Of a stretch of DNA of 64,000 bases, positions 26,575-36,305 are shown one piece after another; position 1 is the stretch's first letter, and every line of letters begins with the position of its first letter. A model generated the notes under the pieces. That model did no database searches, was not told where the DNA came from, and worked only from the letters and a program-made list of their open reading frames with translations. A program made the translations under genes and the position numbers. Location: assembly GCA_029339505.1 (NCBI GenBank), contig JAQISU010000246.1, forward strand, positions 2,379,550 through 2,443,549, given 5' to 3'. The DNA comes from Unio delphinus (lineage: Eukaryota > Mollusca > Bivalvia > Unionida > Unionidae).

Positions 26575-29500
26575 TAATCGCACCAGAAATTTCAAAGGTC
26601 CCAAATCAGATGAATATCCCTTCCAAAATCGAGATTTGACGGAATAGAATATAGTAGTACCGGTTAAAATAAGAGAACAGCTGGATATGACGAATTCGCA
26701 ATAACATTTAGGAAAGTAGTGGCAGAACAGATATGCTATGGTTATCTGGATCTGATATTCTACTTCATTAAAAGCAGCCAAAACACACGAGTAGTAAAGT
26801 CGGTCATTCTAACCTCAAATGGGCCACTCTAGCTTCTATTGGGGAAATCTGTTGTTAAAAGTGTCAGTAGGATTCACTTTTTAGGATTGTCTGGCGTGGG
26901 TGAGAGAGGTAATATTAAAACCACTCATAGGTGACTATTTTGGGTCAATATGGGTTCAAGGGGTAACTTAATGTGAGAAAAATACTCCAATGTAAATGAC
27001 CAACAACCAATCATCTATCATCGAATACAACACACTTGCAATATGACTCGCCGTTTGGAACGACGATCACTCAATCATTTACTATCTACCAACCATACCC
27101 TATTTACTGTCAGACACGCTGTTTGAAGTGTCGAACATGCACTCATCTAGTGACCACACAGCCCCCCCCCCCCCTGGAGCAACCAATACCCACACTGAGT
27201 AAACAACACGCCATATGAGCTATCAACACCCACTCATATACTGACCACAATCGGAAGGATGTAAAAAAAAGATATTTAAATAATTTAATATATAAGGTAT
27301 ACGTGCTCAGGTATGCACGTAGTCTTATAACAATATACACATAAAATAGGAGAAATAAACAAACACGTAAGAACAAGCACTAGCTTACTTTTACAATTCC
27401 TGAAAATGTGTTAATGCCAGTGCTGTTTGGAATCATAAGGGGTTTACAATTTGAAATGCTGTGTTTGTTTAGGCATCTACGATTTAATTATCTTACTTAA
27501 TAGTTAACTATTTATATTGGCGCACGACAGACACTGACATAAAATGTTGTTGTAAAAGTACCCAATGTCATATCTCAAATAATATGCATGAGGCAGGTTC
27601 GGTTCAGAAGATCCAAATCGATACTTTCTACCGCTCTGAAAAACTCAGGTGGGAATCATTCACAAAATTAGGCAAGGCTGAATTATTAAGAATTCTCAGA
27701 ATGTGCTCAGCCTTATGAAACTAGCAAAGATCTGAATATTGATTACTTGAAAGTCATCAATATCTGTTTAAAATTGTATTCAATATTTAAACCTTGAGGA
27801 GATCAGGTCCTTTTCTTTGACACAGAAAACGTGCATTTACATTGATCTACCGATGTTATATAACCCACATATCGAAAGATTTGTTTGCGATAAAACATGC
27901 CAACAATACCAGCAAAACATGTTGCTTTTGCTTCGGTATTAAAAGCGTATGGGAATTAGCCTTTAGCCACATCTGTCATTCCAGAACATTTCAGGCAGTC
28001 TACTAGCGAAAACAGTCATAAAGTTGTCAAACCCTAAAACATATCAATAACGAACGGTTTGGAGGTTGCACCGAGAAAAATTTGAAGACATTGTTTTCAG
28101 TTTTGTATGATAAATACCGAAAACCCAGGGTTACCAGTGCCGAGATAACAAAGGAAAACTTGAACAATAAGCGAAGAGAAAGAACTCACCCTCAACTATC
28201 GTTTGAATCAAGTGGCAAAGACTGACGTTTTAACAGAGGTTTAAAAGGTCAAGATCATAACTTTCGTGTCAGAATGACGGATATTTGCAAATGGTAAAAC
28301 AAATATTCCCAGAATTAATAATTAAATCTATAACACAAAAACTAAACAGAGTAAGATGTTTTATGGTTGCGTAACACTCCTGCCCTTCCATTTGATAGTA
28401 TAGTAGTATTCTTGCATGAATAGTATGTGTTTATTCCAACCCATTTCATTCATTTAACTTCACTGATACAGTTTTAAGAATTACAGAGGATAATATATTT
28501 GTTAAAAGGAAATGATAAGGAGGTTATAAGAAGATAGGGTTGGCTTTGATGATAAGGAGATAATTAGGAAGTTAAAGAGGACACGGGAAGTTTTCTTACA
28601 TTTGTTTTTATTATATGGATTAATACTCAATTGCATACCCCTCGTTTACATCTTATACTGTGTGGTAAATATATGTGTGGTAAATATTACTCCCAACGGA
28701 GTGCTGGATATTGACAGTGGAGTTTTCTTCACTAGAAAAGTGTGTGTTGATGAGTCATTGTAATTGTAACATCACATTTTCCACCGACTCCGTCAAACCC
28801 ATCATGTTGAACAGTGTGAAAACTTTTAACATTACGTTCTCTGTAAGAGGCTGGTCAGTCCCATAGTGGTAATCCTATGGACATTACACTTCCAATGAGA
28901 TACTGGAGAGGCCCACATTATTACTAACGTGCATTTTTCCAAATGTGTCCAATTGTATCTGTTCTTAATTAGAGATTAATAACGCGTCCAAGACTCTCAG
29001 AAATAAAAGGTAAATAGATAGATTTGTCATCAAGGAAGTATTTCAATTTACGTTATTAAAATCTGCAGATACAGCCTCAAAAGTGAAATTTTAAATCCAG
29101 CTTTATAAGAATTTCCGCAAAAAACATTTGGAAATTTGATACATTTTGGAATTTTATTAAGATTTTCACGAATTTCATTAAAATAAGAATATAGTGAAGG
29201 CTTCGTGTCAGAGATAATTATTTCCATTTATTTCAAAAGAAATAATGGCGCTGTCTTTGCATTTTGGCACCAACTCTATTGAGATAGAGATAAATTGTTG
29301 GCAGTACTCTTAACAATCATTAACGGTAGAACATATCAATTTTGTTTGTTTCCTTTTTCTTTCAAGATGGGTGGGTGGGTGGATGTGGGTACTGTCTCTC
29401 TATGTATTCATAAATCATTCCCTACACACAAATGTTTGACAAATTATCACGATACAGTCAACTGAATAGCTTACGCATAACAATTAGGAGTCAACTAAGA

Positions 29501-30538
29501 CAAGATAATAGTGTACCTGTATGTGAATAAACTATACTTGTACCTACACAAAACGTTATATATGTTCGGTATAATTATGTACAGTGCAACATACATATTC
29601 ATCAAATAACAATCAGGTACATGCACATACATAAACGCACATATTGACATTTTAATTTTGTCCACTACATGCATTTCAGAAGAATGGGTTTTGCGTCATT
29701 ATTCTAGTTTTTCACGCACTGTACTAGACAAGCGGACACAAACACCCATCTTTCAAAGTACAAACCCGTTTGATTGTATTTATGCCATTCTGTATAACTG
29801 GTTTAATATATCCGTATATACAGTGTAGAATTTGTGATGAGCTTCCTTTTATTTGTTTGTATAGGTATATCACTTACGTATCTGCACCGAATTTCTTAAA
29901 AGTGGGTTTGTGTATTTATCTTAGTGCTCATTTTCACTTTTCTTTAAAGAGCGGGTTACTTATTTAGATTTTGGTTTGTCATTCTGTCTATCAGTTGGTT
30001 CGATACAAGGCACCAATATATTCAAACACCTAAGCCAGTTGGATCATTCAGGAAAATCGTGTTCATTTGGGTAATTTTACAACACTATACCATATTGAAT
30101 AATATTATATTTCTTGATGTTTTTATTTCATGATCAAATGACGTTTTAATTCAAAAGGTTTGCACAGCAAAAATGATTTAAATTACTTGAACTAAGCTAT
30201 AAATGGTTTCACGTGCGCGCTCGTGTGTGTTTGTAAGTGTGTGAGAGAAAAAACAGAGACAGATAGACAAACAGGGAGACAAGACATATATACAGACAGA
30301 CAGACAGAAAAATGAGAGAGGATATTCGACTGGAACATTTGGCACTGTATAAACTTTCAACGATGAATTAATGTAATTCACCTCAACGCCGTTTGAGTAT
30401 TTAGTATATGCTGTTGCATCCTGGTTAATAATGGTAATTCAATGTGCCAAAGTACCCTTAGAATTGTCACAGTAACAGATATCGTAAACACGTTTCCAAT
30501 GAAAAAGAACCGAAGTGAACATGGAATAAGCTACTGGC

Positions 30539-30540
<2 letters not shown>
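26575..30540. other. Intergenic stretch without a recognised gene
   Basis: AT-rich DNA with a C homopolymer near 27163, GGTGGG-rich short sequence near 29372 and GACA repeats near 30295. No supported ORF, RNA gene or transposon domain was found. Confidence 0.55.

Positions 30541-30542
<2 letters not shown>

Positions 30543-30630
<88 letters not shown>
30543..30630. repeat. (TA)n microsatellite
   Basis: Perfect TA tract of about 44 units. Confidence 0.97.
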
Positions 30631-30631
<1 letters not shown>

Positions 30632-30833
30632 CATCTTGTGCGGTCCATGCTGCGTCTAAGCATTAACTGTATAACTGTACTGTACTTAAAAAAGCGCATC
30701 AATCAATAGACTCATTACTGCAGCAAAACCGGCTTTGGTCGGTTTAATGTGGCTATGGAGAACAAGCGCACTCGATTCAGCGAACTGGTTTATAAAACCA
30801 AGTGGCAGACAATGTCTAATAATTTAGAAAGTT

Positions 30834-31262
30834 ATGGAAAATAAATATAGTATTAGAGGAGTATCATGGACATACGGTGAGACCGAGGTACTTTTGGATG
30901 TTTGGAAGGCTGACGATATACAGAGGGAACTAGTGAATAGCCATCGTAATTGTGAAATTTACGATAGAGTAGCTGCTAGGCTGAATGAACGATTAAGTAC
31001 CGATAGGACGGCGGTACAGTGTAGGTCAAGAATAAAGCGACTAAAACTGGATTTCTACGCCCAGAAGAGAAGTGGGGACAAAGGCCCGCGAAATAAACTG
31101 AATCGAAAATTCTTTGAAATTTTTGACAAGGCTCTGAAAAATAATTTTGAGAGGAGAGCTTTGATGAGAGACTGTACTGGGGAACATCGCGATTCCACCA
31201 GTAGCGAAGAGAGTCTGGATCGACAGATGCTACCGTTGCGTTTAAAAGAGGGTAAATATTAA
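30834..31262 (+). CDS. Myb/SANT-like (trihelix) DNA-binding domain protein
   Basis: The 142-aa frame starts with SWTYGETEVLLDVWKADDIQ and continues through RNCEIYDRVAARLNER and AVQCRSRIKRLKLDFYAQK. This is the Myb_DNA-bind_4-type fold with its conserved Trp/Leu positions, often found in Harbinger-derived or host regulatory genes. The ATG at 30834 fits the domain start. The frame ends at TAA, but a GTAAAT donor-like sequence at 31252 leaves open that this is the first exon of a longer, probably coiled-coil protein. No TE termini were found around it. A DNA-binding role is inferred from the family only. Confidence 0.7.
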   Translation: MENKYSIRGVSWTYGETEVLLDVWKADDIQRELVNSHRNCEIYDRVAARLNERLSTDRTAVQCRSRIKRLKLDFYAQKRSGDKGPRNKLNRKFFEIFDKALKNNFERRALMRDCTGEHRDSTSSEESLDRQMLPLRLKEGKY

Positions 31263-31926
31263 CATTGAAATACCTTTCTAGGCAATCATTAAACCGAAAT
31301 GAAAAAGTGCTCAACTAAAAATTACTTTTCGTTCTTTATAATGGAGCTTCTTTAACACAATGCAGATATAGTACAACTTTTTAAAGCTTTGTTAGAAGTT
31401 TCAAGTGATTATTTTTCAGTACTTTTACAATGCCTGCTGTTTGAACTGTTCTTTTTTAAGTTGAAAATGAATTAAAAAATCTGATTAATGTTTAAACATT
31501 ACAATGGAAACAAACTATCAGTCAATAATTAAGTAAGCCATCATGTATTAAAACAAGCTTCCTCGCTTGACTTAAATGTTTCAATGCGTTGATGCTGTAG
31601 GCACTTGAATGGCGTAATAGGTCTACTTTTATTTGAATTTGAGATATTTTGGACAGTGTATGGTGATATACGGTAAAAAAAAGCACAAGACTGAAAGGAA
31701 TTATTATTAATCGGAGCGGTGCGCCGTACATTTTGAATATAGCTCACAATTCGTTTTGATATAATAGTAAAGGGTGGAGGTTTGTACGATACTGGTACTA
31801 ATGAATACTGTTTTGTGGAATTGTATCATACGATAATATCATCTGTTACATAACTAATGGTTAGTTTTGGTTTTTTGGAACACCGCTGTAAGTGGGAAAA
31901 GCAGCACTTACCAGTTATTATTTACT

Positions 31927-31928
<2 letters not shown>

Positions 31929-31986
<58 letters not shown>
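31929..31986. repeat. (GA)n microsatellite
   Basis: Perfect GA tract. The rest of 31263-33390 has no recognisable gene. Confidence 0.95.
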
Positions 31987-31988
<2 letters not shown>

Positions 31989-32639
31989 ATGTATGGTGAA
32001 GTTGTATGCATTTAAAACATGCACAGTGGAGAGAATGTTGGCATACCTGTATGCAGCTGTATTGCAATATGGCTGACATTTCTTTGGATATTGTACTTTT
32101 GGAAATTGTACATGATCTAAACACGCTGCTAACTAAAACGTCTGCTTCCTTGTGCTTAAAAGATTAGCCTAAATTACTTTCAAGTACACTATCCTTGGCA
32201 GCTATTAAAATAGGGAAAATGAATTTTGCCAGACTAGACAATATCAGCTTCTAAAATGAATGAGTTACAAAATATATGAAATATGAAAAACGTTATCAGC
32301 TCTTTTTTATACAAGTTTCTTCTGAAGTTCAGGAAGTGAAATTGACCATGTGAAATTAGCACTTTTTGAAAGTTGCGCATCTGGAGTAAGGCCAAGCTGT
32401 ATAATCTATATCACACCCATCAATCATACACCAAAATAAAGGGAATTAAAGGTGCTTTGATATACATGAGATATGCAAGGTCGTTTTTAAATAACCAGTA
32501 TCACCAGTGAGGAAAGCTGGGAAAACTTTTTTCTTTAAAATTCTAACCTATGCAAAATAAGAAAATGTAGAGCGCCATCAAAGGCAAATGGCAACGTTGT
32601 TCACGTTCATGTATCGTTTCAAAAAGAGGATTTAACTTT

Positions 32640-32765
32640 GGGATATAATTAGAGGTTGTGCACAGATACGCACAGTAGTTACGGAATATGATTAGAGGTT
32701 GTCCGCATATATGTACAGTGGTTCTGGGATATGATTATAGGGATTGTCCTCGGGTACGCACAGGA
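32640..32765. repeat. Short degenerate tandem repeat, about 55-bp unit
   Basis: GGRATATGATTAGAGGTTGT followed by a ...ACGCACAG-like half recurs about three times with divergence. Confidence 0.65.
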
Positions 32766-33396
32766 TTCGGATCCATCCCTTGCATAATGGATACATAAAT
32801 TAAGCATGCACGTGCAATGGGCGGGGACAGGATATTTGAGAACAGCTTGGAAATAACAATGCTTTGATGCAACTTTCTAAAATAAATAAATCCCATGTTA
32901 CCTAGTGTCAACAAAAGTTGGATCCTGGGTACAGCTTGGAAACTAAGAAATGCAAATAAAAAAAGATAATTCTTGTGAAAGCTGGAGCATCACTCCCCCC
33001 CCCCCCATCAATGATTCGTTATGCGTTGTTTGCAACTAATGTCCAGGCAGTTTTGTTTTTTTCTTCAAAAATGCCATTAACTAATTCAGAGGATGAATTT
33101 AGGTATGAAAGTATCGATTACACCTGGGTTGCTGAACCTACATACTAATGCTTCTGAGACATTTTTAAAATCATACTTATTATACATGGGGGAGGATAAT
33201 TTTGTGAGCTTGTGATGAGAATTCGTATGTAAAGTAAATAACATTTTTTTTTCTTGTTTTGATAGATGTCAGTAAATGTTAAAGTTCTTTAATAGAAAAG
33301 ATTTCAAAATAACAGGATTTTAGAAGGGTTTTTGAATATTTTATTATAGCTTTGTGATTCTTTGAACCTACTACGCTATACACGTACATTGTATTT

Positions 33397-33517
33397 CCGT
33401 AGAGTACAGATTAAAATTATATATATGCAGTAGAACACTTGATAATACTGAATTTTTATAAATACGAATAAACAGCAATATCATCTAGATTATATAATTT
33501 TAATCTGTACTCTACGG
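33397..33517. repeat. 27-bp perfect inverted repeat (MITE-like)
   Basis: The arm at 33397-33423 (starts CCGTAGAGTACAGATT) is the exact reverse complement of 33491-33517, with a 67-bp loop. It lies about 100 bp outside the left end of the Polinton. No target duplication was recognised. Confidence 0.8.
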
Positions 33518-33613
33518 AGATTCGCTCCTGAGTTCGTGGGAAAATATATCCATCCCATTGCCTGTCGCACTGACTCCTATCCCATCTCGACCATGCACAC
33601 ACCTGGGTTAGAT

Positions 33614-33832
33614 ACAGCAGCAGAGAGGGTGAACCCTACAACTTTCCGAGCGTCGATTCGGAAATCTGAGGCTTCTGCCAAATAGTAAAAAAAATGGCGT
33701 CTATTCGATAAAATAAGATTTCCTTATATACGCCAACGTCGTTGTCATCCACCCTCTCTGCTGCTGCAAATGTTTCATTTGTGGTTAACAAAAAATAATA
33801 AATGATTTCAACCAAATATTTGATCGAGTCCG
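33614..33832 (+). repeat. Left terminal inverted repeat of the Polinton
   Basis: Starts ACAGCAGCAGAGAGGGTG and ends GATCGAGTCCG. It matches the reverse complement of 50698-50916 with two mismatches near the inner end. It contains an internal 17-bp inverted pair: CAGCAGCAGAGAGGGTG at 33615-33631 and its complement at 33750-33766. The ATPase stop codon falls inside the inner 25 bp. Confidence 0.96.
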
Positions 33833-34467
33833 ATACGATATCGAGTCCGAGGATCATGTAAATTTATTGTTACAAATCCATGCGGGGTTGACTGAGCATG
33901 ACTAAAGAAATTTTTAAATTGATTGAAGTCCATATCGGAACACCATGTCTGCCAAATATTTCGTAGCGTATGTGTATCAACGCCGTTAAACACAGCAAGA
34001 ATATTACAGTTATCTCTGATCACTTTTGGAATCTGAGTGTAGCGTTGAGTGACATATATCACATCAGTGTTTTTGTGACGCCCCCGGGAAAATATTCTAG
34101 CTGGGTTTTTTTGATTGTCTAACATCACATCGTCGTATACGACTAAATTGTTAATGCTCCCATCAAGGTCATCCACGGATGGCGCCTCGTCAATATCAGT
34201 TATAAAATCAATGGTATTCTCACCTTTAATTTCTAATGCATTCTCGTTAAAATCCTTTAACACTTCATAGCATCGTTGATCATCTACGCTAGGAGCAATT
34301 AAATACAACTTATCCCACTTCATCCATCTCATTATTAAATTGAGCAACAATTGCGTTTTACCGGATCCAGATGGCCCGATTATAATTGCACGGATAGAGT
34401 TTGGTAGCGCTGCATGATGCTTAACTGGTTCTCTTATTTTAGTCGCTGAAAAATCAATTATATTCAT
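33808..34467 (-). CDS. Packaging ATPase (FtsK/HerA superfamily, A32-like)
   Basis: This is the predicted motor that pumps element DNA into capsids. Walker A GPSGSGKT lies at residues 31-38 and Walker B LVVYDD at about 108-113 of a 219-aa protein, counting from the ATG at 34467. A downstream Gln/Arg segment (VTQRYTQIPKVIRDN) fits the sensor region of this family. A second ATG four codons upstream (34479) is possible, but it leaves only 5 bp to the divergent gene at 34485. Size matches Polinton ATPases (about 200-250 aa). The last codons lie inside the left TIR. It is transcribed towards the element's left end, opposite to the virion genes. Confidence 0.93.
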   Translation of the reverse strand: MNIIDFSATKIREPVKHHAALPNSIRAIIIGPSGSGKTQLLLNLIMRWMKWDKLYLIAPSVDDQRCYEVLKDFNENALEIKGENTIDFITDIDEAPSVDDLDGSINNLVVYDDVMLDNQKNPARIFSRGRHKNTDVIYVTQRYTQIPKVIRDNCNILAVFNGVDTHTLRNIWQTWCSDMDFNQFKNFFSHAQSTPHGFVTINLHDPRTRYRIGLDQIFG

Positions 34468-34484
34468 ATCTCTATACATAAATT

Positions 34485-34691
34485 ATGGATCTATATTGTG
34501 TGAAGTGTAAAACGCGTACTAGCACAAATGATGTGACGACGGTTACAACTAAAAATAACAGATCAGCACTAACTGGTAGATGTGCAACATGTGGTATAAA
34601 AAAGTTTAGATTTATTTCTACAAAATCAAAGATTTTACAATCCGGAGATGTTTTAAAAAAAAACGAGGAGGTGATATCGCAGCCAAATTGA
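34485..34691 (+). CDS. Zinc-ribbon protein (DUF5679-like), probably the N-terminal half of a PLA2 fusion
   Basis: The frame has two Cys pairs, C5-x2-C8 and C33-x2-C36, with KNNRSALTGRCATCG between and after them. This is the pattern of the small DUF5679 zinc ribbon found in adenovirus-like and Polinton elements. It ends 68 codons on, just after an A9 tract. The PLA2-like frame is open in the -1 register from 34610 onwards and has no ATG. At 34658-34664 the sequence A AAA AAC sits in the exact register needed for -1 slippage into that frame. I infer that the functional product is a zinc ribbon plus PLA2 fusion, made either by programmed frameshifting or from copies without a one-base indel. 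Confidence 0.8.
   Translation: MDLYCVKCKTRTSTNDVTTVTTKNNRSALTGRCATCGIKKFRFISTKSKILQSGDVLKKNEEVISQPN
34658..34664 (+). promoter_or_regulatory. Candidate -1 ribosomal frameshift site A AAA AAC
   Basis: In the zinc-ribbon frame the codons read TTA AAA AAA AAC, so the heptamer X XXY YYZ = A AAA AAC is in register. Slipping one base back enters the PLA2 frame (next codon CGA at 34664). I did not find an obvious downstream hairpin or pseudoknot by eye. A sequencing or mutation error in the A9 run is the main alternative. Confidence 0.5.
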
Positions 34692-35023
34692 CAAAGCTCC
34701 CTGGAACCCCATGGGCAAAGTACCCCGGAGAAAAGCACCTTCCAGGATATAGCTACTGTGGTCCCGGAACACGATTAGATATCAGACTTGATGATCAAAA
34801 TCAACCCCGACCCGGTGAAGAACCAATAAACGCCATTGATAAGGCCTGTCACCTTCATGATGTTGCTTATAAAAGCAGCAACCTGCAACACAGGCATCTC
34901 GCGGATGTGAAATTAATTCATGCGTTAAATGCTATTCCTGATAAATCTTTTAAAGAAAAGTTGGCTTCGTGGTTGGTAAAATCAGCTATGAAAGGCAAAT
35001 TGATGATGGGTGCTGGTAATTGA
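34664..35023 (+). CDS. Phospholipase A2-like domain (parvovirus VP1 type)
   Basis: The domain contains the calcium-loop motif YCGPGT and the catalytic HDVAY motif (His-Asp pair) about 30 residues later, framed by HLPGY and EPINAIDKAC. This is the arrangement of parvoviral VP1-unique-region PLA2 enzymes, which breach endosomal membranes during entry. No ATG exists in this frame; the first start-like codon is a TTG at 34688, so expression must come through the upstream zinc-ribbon frame (see 34658-34664). The basic KKKRGG just after the junction is read only through the shifted frame. A membrane-disrupting role is inferred from the family. It lies directly before the integrase. Confidence 0.85.
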   Translation, partial: RGGDIAAKLTKLPGTPWAKYPGEKHLPGYSYCGPGTRLDIRLDDQNQPRPGEEPINAIDKACHLHDVAYKSSNLQHRHLADVKLIHALNAIPDKSFKEKLASWLVKSAMKGKLMMGAGN

Positions 35024-35026
35024 AAA
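35018..35026 (+). promoter_or_regulatory. AATTGAAAA motif before the integrase gene
   Basis: AATTGAAAA, 15 nt before the integrase ATG. A variant of the motif seen before the virion genes. Confidence 0.45.
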
Positions 35027-35041
35027 TGCTACCATTTTAAT

Positions 35042-36004
35042 ATGGAATCAATTTATTATTCCCCAAGAGGATACTGGAGGGGTAAATCAGCAGTACATAA
35101 ACTCGCTAGCGCTGCAAAAGTGAAAAAAACTACAGCGGCGGATTGGTTATCCAAACAGGCACTATGGCAAATTTATCTACCACCACCTAAACAAATTCAA
35201 TTCTCGCATTTTGATGTGACCGCTCCTAATGAAGTTCATCAGGCTGATATATTATTTCTGCCACATGATCGTGGTTACAAATACGCGTTAACCGTAGTTG
35301 ATATTGCAAGTCGATACAAAGAAGCAGAACCGTTAAAAACAAAATCAGCCACTGAAGTTGCTTCTGCATTTGAAAGGATTTATCGACGAGGTCCTCTGCA
35401 CTGGCCAAATCTGTTACAAGTTGATCCTGGCAAGGAATTTCAAGGTGTGGTTGCAACTACAATGAAACATCACAATGTAACCATCAGACGAGGGCATACT
35501 GCGTTACATCGCGATCAGGCAATTGTAGAACGATTTAATCGGACTCTTGCTGAGCGGTTATTTGGATATCAATACGCAAAAGAATTCATTCAAGAAAAGC
35601 GATCCCGTGAATGGGTCAAAAGGTTACCAGCTGTGATTACTGCACTGAATAACGAGATTACTAGAACAATCAACATGAAACCTATCAACGCGATTAAAAA
35701 GAAGTCTATACCCGTACAACCACAAAAAGATTTCCCTAGAAACGCTAGCGTTTCCCAACCAATTCTTGGTAGTAATGTCACTGTTAGGTACTTATACGAA
35801 CCAGGAGAGCTTGAAGGGGGTAGAAAAAGGGCTACTGATCCTATTTGGAGCGTCACTACGCATAAGATATCTAGTATAACACGATCAACTGGTAGACCAG
35901 CAATCTATAAACTGGATTCAACTGCTCCTCAGCGAGGATTTACTCGACAACAACTGCAAGTGATTCCCGAGGATACTCAATTGCCACCGCATGGTCTTAA
36001 TTAG
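35042..36004 (+). CDS. Retrovirus-type integrase (DDE, rve fold)
   Basis: This enzyme inserts the element DNA via its TIRs. The 320-aa protein has an N-terminal helical/HTH-like region (ATADWLSKQ-type, about 15-45), a catalytic core with D69 (VHQADIL), D128 (LQVDPGKEF) and E163 (QAIVERFNR), and a C-terminal beta-rich SH3/chromo-like segment (about 240-310, ending in YKLDSTAP). All three acidic residues are present and the frame is uninterrupted, so it could be active. The ATG at 35042 follows a motif shared with the virion genes. It is convergent with the HNH/polymerase unit; the two stop codons overlap at 35997-36004. Confidence 0.95.
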   Translation: MESIYYSPRGYWRGKSAVHKLASAAKVKKTTAADWLSKQALWQIYLPPPKQIQFSHFDVTAPNEVHQADILFLPHDRGYKYALTVVDIASRYKEAEPLKTKSATEVASAFERIYRRGPLHWPNLLQVDPGKEFQGVVATTMKHHNVTIRRGHTALHRDQAIVERFNRTLAERLFGYQYAKEFIQEKRSREWVKRLPAVITALNNEITRTINMKPINAIKKKSIPVQPQKDFPRNASVSQPILGSNVTVRYLYEPGELEGGRKRATDPIWSVTTHKISSITRSTGRPAIYKLDSTAPQRGFTRQQLQVIPEDTQLPPHGLN

Positions 36005-36305
36005 CACCCGATGCCAGAGGCATTGTGCTTTCACCCCGGCGTCTATTGCACTCAAGACAAGTCAACATCACATTATTTCTGACATGACCGAGATTGTTAT
36101 TTTTTCTGTCTACGGTGAATTGGCGAGGATCCTTATCCGAATACTGCCAACGCATTATACAATTGCAACTCGCGCAGTGATTATTCTGTTGTTTCTTCAA
36201 AGTGATTATTAATTTAGCATCAATATCAAATTCTCGTTGTTTTTTTTTGTCCTGTTGTTTGTAACCGGAGAGTTTTTTTATTAATGATGCTAACATCAAT
36301 ATCAC
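35997..36305 (-). CDS. HNH/zinc-loop endonuclease module, out of frame with the polymerase
   Basis: The frame shows C44-x2-C47, FTVDRKNNNLGH (D66, H74), NNV and C83-x2-C86-N87. This is the zinc-braced HNH pattern common at the end of Polinton-type polymerases and in phage recombination nucleases. It overlaps the tail of the polymerase-helicase frame (which ends at 36226) in a different register. An A9 run at 36240-36248 (minus strand) is the likely break: one base fewer would join the two frames just before the Cys pair. A separate small protein from the ATG at 36296 or 36305 is the alternative. The nuclease role is inferred from the motif. Confidence 0.65.
   Translation of the reverse strand: MILMLASLIKKLSGYKQQDKKKQREFDIDAKLIITLKKQQNNHCASCNCIMRWQYSDKDPRQFTVDRKNNNLGHVRNNVMLTCLECNRRRGESTMPLASGAN

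Noticed and set aside
33636..33857. 73-aa ORF at the left end of the Polinton
   Set aside because: It lies almost wholly in the TIR and would exist twice; no coding signal.
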